DNA from: Metaphire vulgaris
Taxonomy: Eukaryota > Annelida > Clitellata > Crassiclitellata > Megascolecidae
Assembly: GCA_018105865.1 (NCBI GenBank)
Contig: CM030849.1
Coordinates: forward strand, 6,722,497 to 6,786,496
Reading direction: 5' to 3'
Length of the DNA: 64,000 nt
The notes below the pieces were generated by a model. It worked only from the letters and a program-made list of their open reading frames with translations, ran no database searches and was not told the origin of the DNA. Shown piece after piece: positions 11,470 through 22,985 of this stretch. Each line of letters starts with the position of its first letter. Positions within the stretch are counted from its first letter, which is position 1. The translations under genes were made by a program, and so were the position numbers.

Positions 11470-11640
11470 TTACAGCTGATATGCTGATGTTAGTTTTATC
11501 CAGTCCATTCTTCTATGTTGTCTTTCCATCTGCTGTTTGGTCGACCTCACTTTCTCATTGCTGGCATTATGTCCTGTTGTATATTTATTTCCATCGAGTC
11601 TTCTTGGCTTCCTTGAGCATGTTCAAAGAATGACAGTTTC
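11470..11640 (-). pseudogene. LINE RT C-terminal remnant
   Basis: Read on the minus strand it gives FFEHAQGSQEDSMEINI, then GRPNSRWKDNIEEWTG, with stops in between. This is the C-terminal tail (GRPRTRWxDNIxEWTG) common to RTE-like and related non-LTR elements. It is inactive. Confidence 0.55.
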
Positions 11641-13137
11641 CATCGTTGACTCATTCCAAGTTTCTTCATTTGGTATTAGATGATTATAGCAACTCTTCAT
11701 TTATCCTTTTTCCGTCCAAGATATTCTTTTTGATTTAAGATTTGGAGTACCATAGATTGATGCCTATGGGTACTAGAAATTGCACTTGAACGTGCATAAT
11801 AATAATAATTATAAAATATTTGAACTCATTGAATTTTGTAACGCTATTTTACTTAGCTCTCCAAAATGATATTGTTACACTTTTCTGAATATCTGTATCT
11901 TCCTTGACATTTAAATACCTGAATTATTCTCCATACGAAAATTGTTCTTTCTCCATTTTCCAAATGTGCTTAACTTTAGAGTTATGACACAAACCTGTTG
12001 CTCATGGCCAAAATAGTGGGCAGCTCCTATAATCTTGCTTTATGATGAGGATGATGCTACTATGAATTTTGTGAAAAGAGCATGTTGAATTTTACTTTTA
12101 TTCGAAGTTTGCTGATTGACTTAATGGGAATAAATACAGAAAAAGAACACATACTCTCAATGAACAACAGAGAGAAATGAAGTGCATTGCTGCCACATTA
12201 GATATGCATGGGACCTGAAGAAGAGGAAGAAGCATGTTGAATTTCAAAGAGAGGTTGTTCATAATAAGAATCCGTGGTAAAGACAATTAAGTTGACATCC
12301 TTGGATAAGGCTTCATGACCAGAATAGTGTGAATTGAAATCTAGAAATAACAAAAAAGAGAATAACTAATTAATTTAGTATGTCATAGAAATTAAGAGTT
12401 GCAAACAGTGGTTTGGAGAAACAGCTAAGAATTGAAGACATTGTAGATATAGATCTCAGAGACAGACACATCCTCTATTCTGAATGGAAACTGTTTGAGA
12501 ACGATGACATGTCATCTAACATAGAAGAGAAATGACTGAACGGTTGACCATTTGTCCATTAATGAACAAATAAAGAAATGAAAACACTCTGACTAAGGAA
12601 CCATGATGCTTAGTATTCAGACCTGCAGTATTATCTGATAGGTCTGAATGTAACATCCAAAGTGATGTCCTTAAAAGCAATAATTTGCTACATTAGAATA
12701 AATTATTTCTGTATTTTGATGTTCATCTACTGCTTTCTACTGTTTGTTGACCCAGACTTTTAAGGGTTATTTCTGATTCATATTGATTTCATTATCTATG
12801 AGATTGAAGATTTTGTTCCACTATGAAATATGTTTTCTACTGTGAAATAGCGTACTGTAAAATATGTCTGTATTTCAAATTTATGTGACAGTAAAATTAA
12901 GACCCAGTTTACTGATTTCTTCTGCTTCAACTCTTGCCTTTTAGTGAAGAATTTTCATTTGCTGATTTCTGATTGGACCTCTATATTGATTGATGAATTC
13001 TCTTTCCACTGTAAGTGAAGGAACTTTCTTTTATGTATGATCTTGCGTAAATATCTTAACAGATACTGTACATGACAGATATTAATTTAAAGCTGACAAA
13101 CCTCAGAGACAGGATGTAGAACAACAGGTTTTGATAT
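11641..13137. other. Non-coding stretch, nothing firm
   Basis: AT-rich DNA with short frames that carry no recognisable domain. Parts near 11.65-11.80 kb may be further decayed LINE sequence, judged only by position next to the remnant above. Confidence 0.35.
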
Positions 13138-15344
13138 TGTGACGCTTCCTCGCGTCGCGGGTTCATGTATTCTTTTGTAAGAGTGACAGTTGCATTAGTT
13201 TCTCATATATTACATTGCATGTTAATATCGTAGGGATAGACCTATATAAATACATGTATACAAGGGGTTTTGCTGCCGAGGTTAAGAGCCCTATAGCATC
13301 AAAATCCGAGAGTTTGGGTGACCCAGTTACGGGGCGGCTGGGCGGAAAGATCATAAAATGGTCGACCGTTGCAGCCTCCCGTGGACTGGCCGACCGAAGC
13401 TGGGAGAGCCGATTGGACAGGACAGGTCCCTCCCACCCCGGTTGCGGCGGGGCTACGCATGGTCAAGCTCTAGCTGAGTGGCGGGACCCTGTACCTGTGG
13501 ATGATAGTGTGAGTCTCTGTGGATAGATGTCTGTGTGTATTGGTCAGAAGATTGGGTCGGCCAGAGACTAAGTGGTTGCTATGGTGACCATTATGTTAAT
13601 GTATGTAGACACGGGATCAGTACCCCATCCCAGGTCCAACTTCCAAGGAAAGGGGGGGGGCGAGGCCACTGGCCGACGGACAACCACGTATGTGTATGAG
13701 TCTGTATGTGTGGATGTGTTTGTCCACGGAAAGTTCCAGATCACCTTCTCAGAAACGGAGAATGAGGAGAAGTAGGTAGCCAACTTTTATCCAGGTATGT
13801 GTGGGTGTCTGTGTGTATGACACTGAGTGTATGGCTATGCGCCCATGGAATGTTCTGGAAAACTAGCCGTTAACTTGTATGCTTGTATGACTATGTATGT
13901 GTGGATATATGTGTCAGCAAGGTTGCCAGTGTGGGTTATTTTTACCCAATCTGGTTTTTTTTGGCCTCGTCTGGTTATTTGGTATTTTTTAAGGAATCTG
14001 GTTATTTTTAAATCTGCACGAAAATTAAGTAAAATTGCCTGATTTACGCAGTGAGAGTGAGAAAAATTAGGAGTTTTCAGTTTTCAGCATGTTGAAAACT
14101 CTTTTTGCAAGTTTACCTCTTTACCTTGCTTGAAGACAATGAGACGACCTTTGTTTTTGCTCATCAAGACTTTCTGCTGGAGACGTTGTACTACTATAAA
14201 ATTTTCCCAAAAATTTTTCAGGTTTGTCGCAATTATTATGAATTTTATCATCTTTTTCGACCTTTTTGGGAACCTGGTTTTTCTGGTTATTTTTAAAGGC
14301 ACGATCTGGTTTTTTCAAAATGTTCACTGGCAACACTGGTTATATAGGACATTCGGAGTCTGACTGACAAAGGGAACGGACGTCAGTGGAAAGGACCTCG
14401 CTCTGGAGGAAGACGCGAGGACGATGAATGGGGACGACACGGCGGCTAATATGACAGCGTTGCGTCGATAAGATAGATTATGTAACTAGATTTAAGTGTG
14501 CGAAACAGATGACGCTAGTATAGGGCTAGTAGTCGAATAGAATGCTAGGCGAACTGTCATGATTCTTATTAAAGGTAACGATGTACATGTATGCATATAT
14601 GTAGGTATAAGTTTCATGTATGCACTTTGCCGACATTGATTAGAATAAGGTGTTGTTAAAGCGAATAAGTTTATACGAATATTGAATGCGGATATTCGTT
14701 AGAGCGATACGCGAATACCGCCGAATGAAACAGAGTATATTGCTGAACTAAAGTAATCGATGTAGAGTGCTGAAATCCTGAATAGATGCTTGTGTACTAC
14801 TGTAGCGCGATATTAAGGACTGCTGTAGAAAAGTATATCATTGCAGCACTGATCATTTTGTACGAATGTATGATTGATTGCCAGTGATGTTAATAATTAC
14901 ATAATATGAGGTTTGTCTTATTCATAGCTATAGATATATAGATTATCATTTACTCGGTTCAGGCACTTACTACGACTGATCACGATAAATACAGCTACCA
15001 TGCATTCTCAGAGATAACACGTGAGCACTTGTCACCGTACTTACTCAATTACTCCACGTATCCAGGCTACACAATTAAACACATAAAGACGCGCATAAGC
15101 GTTGCTCACAAGAACATCGGAAGTTGATATATATTGGCACCCAAGAATTATAAGATTGATGAGAAGGGTAATAAACTCTTCGAACACACTGTAAACATTT
15201 AAATAATTTCACGTAGCTATTCAGGCACTATAGAAAGCCCTTGGTCCTTGGCTAAGGCCGAACCTACACGGAATACACTCGGTTATCCTGACGGTGAGAC
15301 CTTCCCCTGATGATTATCAGAATCGTCAAAGGGGGTTCGTCACA
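13138..15344 (+). mobile_element. Candidate solo LTR, about 2.2 kb
   Basis: The segment starts TGTGACGC and ends TTCGTCACA, i.e. TG..CA ends with a short inverted terminus, and is flanked by ATAT on both sides (13134-13137 and 15345-15348). A TATA-like box (CTATATAAATA, near 13242) lies 0.1 kb inside the left end. No reverse transcriptase or gag lies next to it. A second MITE sits inside (13.92-14.33 kb). It could instead be a TIR element, and a 4-bp AT-only duplication is weak evidence. Confidence 0.35.
13922..14334. mobile_element. MITE with GTTGCCAGTG termini
   Basis: The ends are GTTGCCAGTG (13922-13931) and its inverse CACTGGCAAC (14325-14334). The interior repeats TCTGGTTATTTTT-like words near both ends. 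Short open frames inside overlap on both strands and are not similar to any known protein. The superfamily is not determined. Confidence 0.5.
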
Positions 15345-15633
15345 ATATTATACATGTCACCAAGATTAATATTTTTACGACTTTAGACTTCTCTAACGTT
15401 AACAGTTTTTGAACAAATATTTGCTTAAAATTATCTAAACAAGTAATTGCAATTATATTCAATAAAACATTGTTTACAGAGACATGTATTCCGTATGATA
15501 ATTTCCTAAATAATTATCTTAAAGCATATCAGAATATTTTACATTTTTACAGTATTTGCATTTATAGGAAGCAATCATTAAGAAGATGTTTTTAAAATAG
15601 ACGATTTCCATATTGAAAATTTTTCATTTACAG

Positions 15634-17151
15634 GCGGTCGGTCAAAGTAACATTCAACATATTCAGAGCATGGAGAGATTTCACTACTGTAATATATGTG
15701 GCAAGACATTCACTACCATTACTAAACTCAAAATTCACGAAAGAGTTCATACAGGTGAGAAACCATGTGTTTGCAAATTTTGTGGCAAAGCGTTCAGTCA
15801 AAAAAGTGGTCTTAAAATTCATGAAAGAATTCATACTGGTGAGAAACCACATGTTTGCAATTTGTGTGGGAAGGCATATAGTAGAAAGGGTGCTCTTAAA
15901 GATCATGAAAGAATTCATACTGGTGAAAAACGATATGTTTGCAAATTATGTGGCAAGACATACAGTCATAAAGGATATCTTAAAGTTCATGAAAGACTTC
16001 ATACTGGAGAAAGACCGTACGTTTGCAACACATGTAGAAAGGGATTCAGTCAATTAAAAAACCTTGTGCAGCATGAAAGAATTCATACGGGAGAAAAGCC
16101 GTATGTTTGTAAAATATGTGAACAATCGTTCACACATTTAAACAGTCTTAAAGGCCATGAAAGAAGTCATTCTGGAGAAAAGCCATATATTTGTAAAATA
16201 TGCACAAAAGCATTCAGCTATTTATGCAATCTTAAAGTTCATGAAAGAATTCATTCAGGAGAAAAGCCATATATTTGCAAAATATGCACAAAAGCATTCA
16301 GCCAATTGTGCTCTCTTCAAATTCATGAACGGATTCATTCTGGAGAAAAACCACATATTTGCAAAACATGCTCAAAATCATTCAGTGACATAAGCGCTCT
16401 TAAAGTTCATGATAGAATTCATTCCGGAGTAAGGCCATATATTTGCAGTGTATGCAAAAGAGAATTCAGTAAAATAGCCAGTCTTAAAAGTCATGAAATA
16501 CTCCATAGTGGTTGGAAGCCATGTGTTTGTAAAATATGTGGAAAAACATTCAGTCAGGTAAAGAGTCTTAAAGAACATGAAAGAATTCATTCCAGAGAAA
16601 AGCCATATGTCGGTAAAATATGCACAAAGGCATTCAGTCAATTTGGCAATTTTAAAACTCATGAAAGAATTCACATTGGAAAGAAACCTTTCACATGTTA
16701 TGTTTGTGCCAGAGCATTCAGTCGAAGAGATCATGTGACGACACATCATAGAATGCTGCATGGACAAAAGCTACAGCATGTAAGTCACCAAAGAATTTCT
16801 AAGTCATTGTCCAGAGATTCTCGCTGGAAGCATCTTAACAATATTAATATTAGACAAATGTCGGTTGGTATGATTTGGAATAAACAGGAAAAGAAATCTC
16901 GTTTTGCTGTTAAACCATTTGGATGTGGATATTGTGATGAAATATTTGTAGAAGAAACCCAGTTTCTTAAGCATTGTTCTCTTCACTTTGGTGATCGTGA
17001 TTTATCTGAAGATTTGAATTTTCATTATGATTGCCACGGAATTGTTTCCAGTGGAAATTTTAAAGGATTTGCCATCAGAGAACTGAGCAAGGCGCTTAAG
17101 ATAGAGTCAAATGCAGATGAAGTAAAAGGGAACAGTTTTAGATGGTTTTGA
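15634..17151 (+). CDS. C2H2 zinc-finger protein, 3' coding exon, 14 fingers
   Basis: A single exon is open for 505 codons from a strong acceptor (TTTCATTTACAG up to 15633, phase 0) to a TGA at 17149-17151. The first ATG in it is at 15670. An upstream exon may supply the true N-terminus. It encodes 13 tandem C2H2 fingers with HTGEKP- or HSGEKP-type linkers, then a basic spacer of about 60 residues and a 14th isolated finger (CGYC...HCSLH). The protein is presumably a nuclear DNA-binding regulator. Helix residues at -1, 2, 3 and 6 differ between fingers (for example Q,S,G,I in finger 2 and R,D,H,T in finger 13). Finger 12 has lost its first zinc cysteine (VGKIC). No KRAB, SCAN or BTB domain is in this exon. 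Confidence 0.9.
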   Translation, partial: AVGQSNIQHIQSMERFHYCNICGKTFTTITKLKIHERVHTGEKPCVCKFCGKAFSQKSGLKIHERIHTGEKPHVCNLCGKAYSRKGALKDHERIHTGEKRYVCKLCGKTYSHKGYLKVHERLHTGERPYVCNTCRKGFSQLKNLVQHERIHTGEKPYVCKICEQSFTHLNSLKGHERSHSGEKPYICKICTKAFSYLCNLKVHERIHSGEKPYICKICTKAFSQLCSLQIHERIHSGEKPHICKTCSKSFSDISALKVHDRIHSGVRPYICSVCKREFSKIASLKSHEILHSGWKPCVCKICGKTFSQVKSLKEHERIHSREKPYVGKICTKAFSQFGNFKTHERIHIGKKPFTCYVCARAFSRRDHVTTHHRMLHGQKLQHVSHQRISKSLSRDSRWKHLNNINIRQMSVGMIWNKQEKKSRFAVKPFGCGYCDEIFVEETQFLKHCSLHFGDRDLSEDLNFHYDCHGIVSSGNFKGFAIRELSKALKIESNADEVKGNSFRWF

Positions 17152-17504
17152 CATATTCAAATGATTATTTAGTCTGCTGATTGCATTGCATATAAGTATA
17201 TATTATAAGTTAGAGCATTCTATTGCATTTTTCATAGACAGTAAAGGAAAGAGCCATGGAATTGAAAGTGCTTTTGAATATATAGGGCCTATATATATAT
17301 CCGGTTGGCGCCGTCTTGGCCGCCAGCGCACGTTTGTGTGCGCTTCGGATTTCGTCGCCGTTTTGGTATTATCCAGGGCACTTTTAAGGAGATTTTCAGT
17401 GGGTTTCCTCATGAATTTTGGGGGTCTTGTCTTGACATGCTGCCAGAGGTCAACGGTTCAAAGGTGTGGAAATCTAGTGTTTTCTCTTATATCCATGCTC
17501 TTGC

Positions 17505-17640
17505 CAGTGGCGTAGCCACGGAGGGGGTGGTTGGGGGTTAAACCCCCCTTGGGCGGCAAAACACTTTTTATGTATTCCATGCAATTTTTATTTTTTGATT
17601 CCATTTTTGGGGTGAACCCCCTCCCACTTATACACTACCA
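17505..17640. mobile_element. hAT-type MITE end fragment
   Basis: Starts CAGTGGCGTAGCCACGG followed by G-rich sequence and a TTAAACCCCCC run. The start matches the ends of the hAT MITEs at 54.0 and 8.0 kb. The opposite terminus was not found, so this is probably a truncated copy. Confidence 0.45.
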
Positions 17641-17817
17641 CAAACGTGACAAATTCCAAATATAAGCTTATCCTAATATCTTTCTTTTCGTCAGCGTAGA
17701 TTGATGACCTTGATTCATTTGGTAAGCTTTATCTCTGGTATAATCGCTAGGAAAAAAGTGACAAAAATAATAGATTTCTGGGATTTTGAGTATAGGCCTA
17801 ACTGTTGAACTGGTTCT

Positions 17818-18788
17818 TTAACACGTTGACTGCGGCCTATTAAATAACTGAGACGCGGATACTATTGACGAGAGTCTACGACCTCCGTGGCTTTCCAGTT
17901 CCTATACAAAATGCGTGCGATCATGCGTGAAGTGAGTGACAGCCGTTAGATTATTCCCAAGGCCCGATCACGTTAGACGCCTACAGAGGAAAATATCTTG
18001 AAACAGATGCAAGTGTTTAGAGGCTAGAGCCACCTGTTACTAGAATGACTTTCTCTTTCCTCAGGTATGCACCAATTCATACGAAAAAGTGCAGGTGGTC
18101 TGTAATGTGCTCCATAACCGCGCTACGTAGAGACCTTGTCAGGGACTAGTAGTTATCTCAACAATGGCGATTGGATAAAACAATCAATGTCACGGGTCAA
18201 GAATGCAAAGCAATAAAAATGGCAATTATTGTGGCAAAATGGACGCTATAGCCGATATAAATTCCAGGACCTTAGTAAGGACCTCAATTATCTGGTCCAA
18301 AAACGCTGACGGCATTACGTCTATGGTGATACAAGTTATTTGGGGTATTTATATTGAAGCTGAGGCGTGGGGTTTAGAAGGTGGGTCATTTAGAAGGCCA
18401 ATCGACGTTCTTCAGTAGAATGTGGCGCTTCCGATTGGTCATTTAGTCCACCCGCAACAATAGACGGCGCAACTATCTCAAGTGAACCAAGACTGCTATT
18501 ATAATTAGCTGGAGCGAATTGAGCTTCTTTATTGAGGCGGCGAAGCATGAGTATATTGTGGTTTTTTGAACAGGTGTTTATAGAGCAAATATTCATACAT
18601 TTTCTATACAATTTGCTTGTCTTGATCGGTCACTCATTCTAGTAGCTAGAGAAAGCAGAAGAATGATTCCAAGATCCGTATAAGCTAAGATATTTGGCAT
18701 TGAACTAAGGACGTCATATGACGTCCCTAGCGCCCTGAGAAACCAAAATAAGGACGTCAGTTGACGTCCCTAGCGTTCAACGTGTTAA
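17818..18788. mobile_element. piggyBac-like MITE with TTAA ends
   Basis: The element lies between two TTAA tetramers (17818-17821 and 18785-18788). The termini are CACGTTGACTGC at the left and, read inward, CACGTTGAACGC at the right. Near the right end are two palindromes of the form GGACGTCAnnTGACGTCC. A TTAA duplication with CACGTTGA-type ends is characteristic of piggyBac. There is no transposase inside the 971 bp. Confidence 0.7.
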
Positions 18789-19534
18789 CCCATTAGCGCA
18801 TGGCGTCCTTTTTAAAGGACACTTTGTATGAACAAGTGCTATCGTAAAATCTTTTAAGTATCTTGCAATCTTAAGCGACCCTGTACACTCCCATGATATT
18901 GTTTTAATGGTCTGAACCGAAAAATTTGTCATCATGCTTGTTTTAATGTGTTTGATTAACGATGGTGTGTGAAGTTATTCAAAATTTGCTGAATTTTTAA
19001 TGGTTCAACATCAAACATAAGTTAAAAAGCTTTGTGCATATTTTCTTAACTCTTTTGTGATAAATAGTCTGCAAATATATCTGACTTGCTACTGTAGTCA
19101 AGCATTATGCCTGAGAGTTTGTCAATTTTGATGTATGGCAAGTTGGCATCTACATTACACAACGATATCATGATAGAGCGCAAAATTCTCAAACTTTAGC
19201 ATAATTATGTCATCATGTTGATTTTTTGCGTAGATCATTTTTATCTGAATCAATCAGTTCGAACAGAGAAAGAATCTCACGAGGAGCAGAACAACGAACC
19301 TGAATGTTACAAATGTCTGTATTTAAGAGAAAATCTGTAGAATAATTCGTTCACTTTCTTACTAACATAACACCATAATACATCGTCAACCATTAAGAAC
19401 AGAATATTAATTTCTAAAATAAATGATTTGCAAAGTGTCAATGGAAAGGTCCTAGGTGTGTTCAATTACTCTAAATATAAGTGAAACAATATTAATAAAT
19501 CTGCTTAATATAAGAATCAATCGCTTTAACAGGC
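18789..19534. other. Non-coding, downstream of the fibrinogen-related gene
   Basis: No coding frame or repeat end recognised. It would contain the 3' UTR of the minus-strand fibrinogen-domain gene, which stops at 19535-19537. Confidence 0.35.
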
Positions 19535-20013
19535 TTAAAAAGGGAAGATTTTCATTTCCGTTGTCTTCAAGGAATATAAATTACCGTGCCAAAAAAACCA
19601 GGTAGTTCCTACATAGCATGTTGATGAACAATCTGCGCTAGTATATGGGCCACGTAGATAGACACCGTTGAGATTGGAAAAATAGCTGTCTCTGTACCAC
19701 CACGCTCCACCATATTTTACGGCGCTGTTACCTGGAGTCCATCCTTCATTATCGTTGTCTTTTGTTGTGAATCTCTGGCCATTGTGATAATTAAGACTAT
19801 CTATTGAATTCAATAAAAGAAGATCGATAGACAAGGAATGTGACATAACAGATTAAATAGGTTATTAGGTCGACTTATATTCAAAGAAACGCTTTTCATT
19901 TACTAGCATGAAGAAATAACAATGAGCTGTAATGTACATAGCATAAGCACTGGCGCAACTTATTGAATCGCTTAGAATGAGTCAAATACTTTGGGGTTCA
20001 AATCAGTGGTTTC

Positions 20014-20262
20014 GTGGTAGAAAGTCCTGGTCACTCTTTAGATAGCAAAAAAACAACAGAGGCAAAGCTAGGGTATTCGGCCCCCAGAGGCAAAACAATT
20101 GAATGCATAATGATGGCGCCTCTTCAACTTCCCGAAATTGTTGACGAGCAAATAAGGGTCGTCAGTACTAATTCTCCAAGCTTCGTTCGGCGTCTCAATT
20201 CGCGACATAAACCATTGACGAGCAAAAAACTCAAGAAAGGTCGTCACATTTCTTTCACTACG

Positions 20263-20320
<58 letters not shown>

Positions 20321-20468
20321 TCATATATACAGCGCTTCAACGCAATATCGTTTCGAGGAACTTTTTCCGTGGCCGACCTCGAAGAACCTGACGAAAGTTA
20401 ACACACATTAATTTTTGTCTCCGGACAATTTTTTCTCATAAGACATTCGGGAATTAAGTACAGAGGGC

Positions 20469-20517
<49 letters not shown>

Positions 20518-20997
20518 TGTAAAAGTAAAAAGTTGCCCCCTTTATGATATTTAATATCTCGGCCGCGTGTGTAGCGATTTAAATGAAATTTATAGGCCAT
20601 ATACCTGGGAATATTTCTGATGTAATTGCCAAATCAAATTTTTTCATGCTGATATCTTTAGTGTTTGCTGAAATATGGCCAAAAAAACTAAAGAGGCCCA
20701 CAAGAATACAAGAATAATCCCAATGTATTCATTCTTGCCAATCGCACTTGAGACGCTCGGCCGCATAAATCAAGACACCCTTTGTTTTTTCAACTAGGTT
20801 GGTCGTCGTCTTGCTCAGCAATCCGGAGTCAAGAGGGAAGGAAGCTTAATTTTCCAAAGATTGTCTGTCACTCTGCAGCGATTCAACGTCATTGCTTTTC
20901 AAGGAACTTTTCCACACCTCGAACCGGACGAGAGTTAGCCACACAATTTCTTAATGTCTCCGGACACTTTTTTCATAAGTCCTTCGGAAAGGAAGTA

Positions 20998-21057
<60 letters not shown>
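20014..21057. repeat. Duplicated repeat pair, each ending in (TA)n, within FReD intron
   Basis: Two diverged direct copies (core about 20330-20460 and 20875-20995) share the order GCG.TTCAACG, TTTC.AGGAACTTTT, TTTGTCTCCGGACA or ATGTCTCCGGACA, TTTTTTCTCATAAG-like and a GGAAGTAC-like end. Each is followed by a (TA)n run (20471-20515, 20998-21057), and a further (TA)n lies at 20264-20318. Two TGACGAGC...GGTCGTCA motifs sit at 20142 and 20216. It looks like tandem duplication of a MITE with an embedded microsatellite. Confidence 0.5.
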
Positions 21058-21059
<2 letters not shown>

Positions 21060-22019
21060 CTTCACATTAAATTTTAAATGTAAAGTAAGTAAAGGTAAAA
21101 TACAATCAGAATAACCTCCAGCATTTCCAGAATAAGTTCCTATACTGAGTCTGTATTTGTCCGCAGATGAACTGATGCTGAATGTCGAATATTCTGCATA
21201 ACGCTTTTCTCCTTCGAAATCTCCCATATCAATTCTCAGTCGGTATCTTCTCTTTGATGTCAAAAGATGGAGAAAATCGTTTCCTGAACAAAAATATAAA
21301 CATTCTTTGACTTCATTTAAATGGATTGAAATGGAAAAATTGACACACTGTTTTGGCTCACATAAACATATAAACGACTTATATATTTTTTTCTAGAAAA
21401 CACTGAATTGAGATTTTCCATTAGCGCATAAATCGATTATTTTCATTGGCACATTATAGCAGCAAAAGAAGCCATAAATGCAAATTGTTAAAGCAGAGGG
21501 TAGGTCCAGGAAAGCATTTTTCATCAGTGCAAGGGTTGTGGACAAATAGAACAGTTTGGACGAGGTGGGAGTGACAATTGAAACAGTAACCGGATTTCAA
21601 AGGCTATCTTGGAAAACTAGGTTATTGAAAGTGGAACGTTGCAGCAGTGATTTTCACACCGTCTTACTTAGCTTCCTAAACGACTTAAAATCACATTATT
21701 ATTATATTTACCCAACCAGAATTCTCCATTTGAACATCCGAATCCATTTTTATAATCGTTCCAATTTCGGTAAAAATCTACGCTTCCATCCTTTCGTCTT
21801 TGAAAAACCTAATCGATAACATTCAATTGTAAAAGATTTGTTATCTTGAAGACTTTGAACCAATGCAGCTATTTATTAGTCAATGACAACTAGTTTCGTC
21901 AATGACCAAGATATGGTCCATCGCTCATGAGTTCAAGGCTTGTGAATATAAAGCTTTGAGCATAATTCAGTAGATTTTATTCATGTGATAGAATGAATTA
22001 TACATGACATGCCTAATAT

Positions 22020-22064
22020 AATTTTGAAATTTTCTGTACCGATATTTTTATTATTCAACTTACC
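22020..22064 (-). other. Possible duplicated exon end and donor in FReD intron
   Basis: On the minus strand, TGGACG followed by GTAAGTTGAATAATAAAAA resembles the end of FReD exon 1 (TGGACG, GTATGTTTAATAATGAAAA at 22229). Upstream of it an open frame reads DRAIVSVAGWT. The similarity covers about 30 bp around the splice donor. This may be a partial exon duplication or an alternative exon. No convincing acceptor was found. Confidence 0.35.
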
Positions 22065-22275
22065 GTCCATCCGGCTACTGACACTATAGCTCTATCTTGT
22101 TGATTTGCGAAGATCATTTTCAATGAATATTTATAACTAATTCATAATAATTCGGGTTAGATGATATCATGACCAATAAGCTGAATTTCTAAAAACGTAT
22201 GTTCTGATGTTTTCATTATTAAACATACCGTCCATGTGCCGTTTGTCGTTGTCATATCGCAGAATGCGTTGGCGT

Positions 22276-22985
22276 AATATATAATATAATATAATATAAC
22301 AAGGTTTAAAGTGGTTCAGTAGGGACTGCCCTGTGTGAGAACCACTGTTGCTCCCGTCCAATCTAATATCCTAAACTACTGAGGTTTATTTTGAACTCGT
22401 TTACAGTTGCAGCCGTTATTATCCCCTCATCCAGTTCATTCCATCTGTCCACCACTCTTGCACTAAAAAAATGCTGTTTATGTCTCCCAACCCGTTTCTT
22501 GAACAGTTTCATGCTGTGTCCTCTGGTTCGATCATACTGCTTCATTGTAAAAAATCTTTCCTTTGGCATTTCCACTTTGTTTGTTAGTATTTTGTATGTC
22601 TCGATCAAATCCCCTCTCTCTCTTCTTTTTTCCAGGGTTGTCAATCCACAGTGATTTAGCCTTTCCTCATAGGTTAGTTTATGATATCCCCTGATCATCT
22701 TTGTTGCTCTGTGTTGCACTCTTTCTAAGGTCTCTATGTCTTTCTTCAGGAATGGACACCATGCTTGAACACAATACTCTAAATGTGGACGTACCAATGT
22801 CTTGTAAAGTCTTATTATTACATCCTTCTCTCTGCTCACTATCGTTCTTTTGATCATACCTAGAATTTTGTTGGCCTTATTAGCTGCCTCTGCACATTGC
22901 CTAGATGGCTTTAAGCTGTTATGCATGATGACCCCTAGATCTTTCTCCTCGTTTGTCACTTTGTATCGTTGACCCTGATCAATAA
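22276..22985 (-). mobile_element. 5'-truncated CR1-like LINE inside FReD exon 1
   Basis: The minus-strand frame reads EEKDLGVIMHNSLKPSRQC, KTLVRPHLEYCVQAWCPF, HRATKMIRG, ARVVDRWNEL and a stop at 22363. This is the C-terminal part of a CR1/Jockey-type reverse transcriptase; the catalytic boxes are missing, so it is dead on arrival. It ends with the tail ACCACTTTAAACCTTG and (TATAT)n. The 5' edge is inferred from where FReD homology stops (near 22985), and the 3' edge from where it resumes (TTCTGCGATATG, about 22265). A clear TSD was not found; at most TACG could be shared. Confidence 0.85.

Noticed and set aside
16378..16767. Minus-strand frames opposite the zinc-finger exon
   Set aside because: Shadow frames created by the repeated finger codons.
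15634..17151. Start of the zinc-finger protein in the preceding intron (near 15613)
   Set aside because: This would need a non-ATG start placed upstream of a clear TTTACAG acceptor. The exon start at 15634 or ATG at 15670 is better supported.
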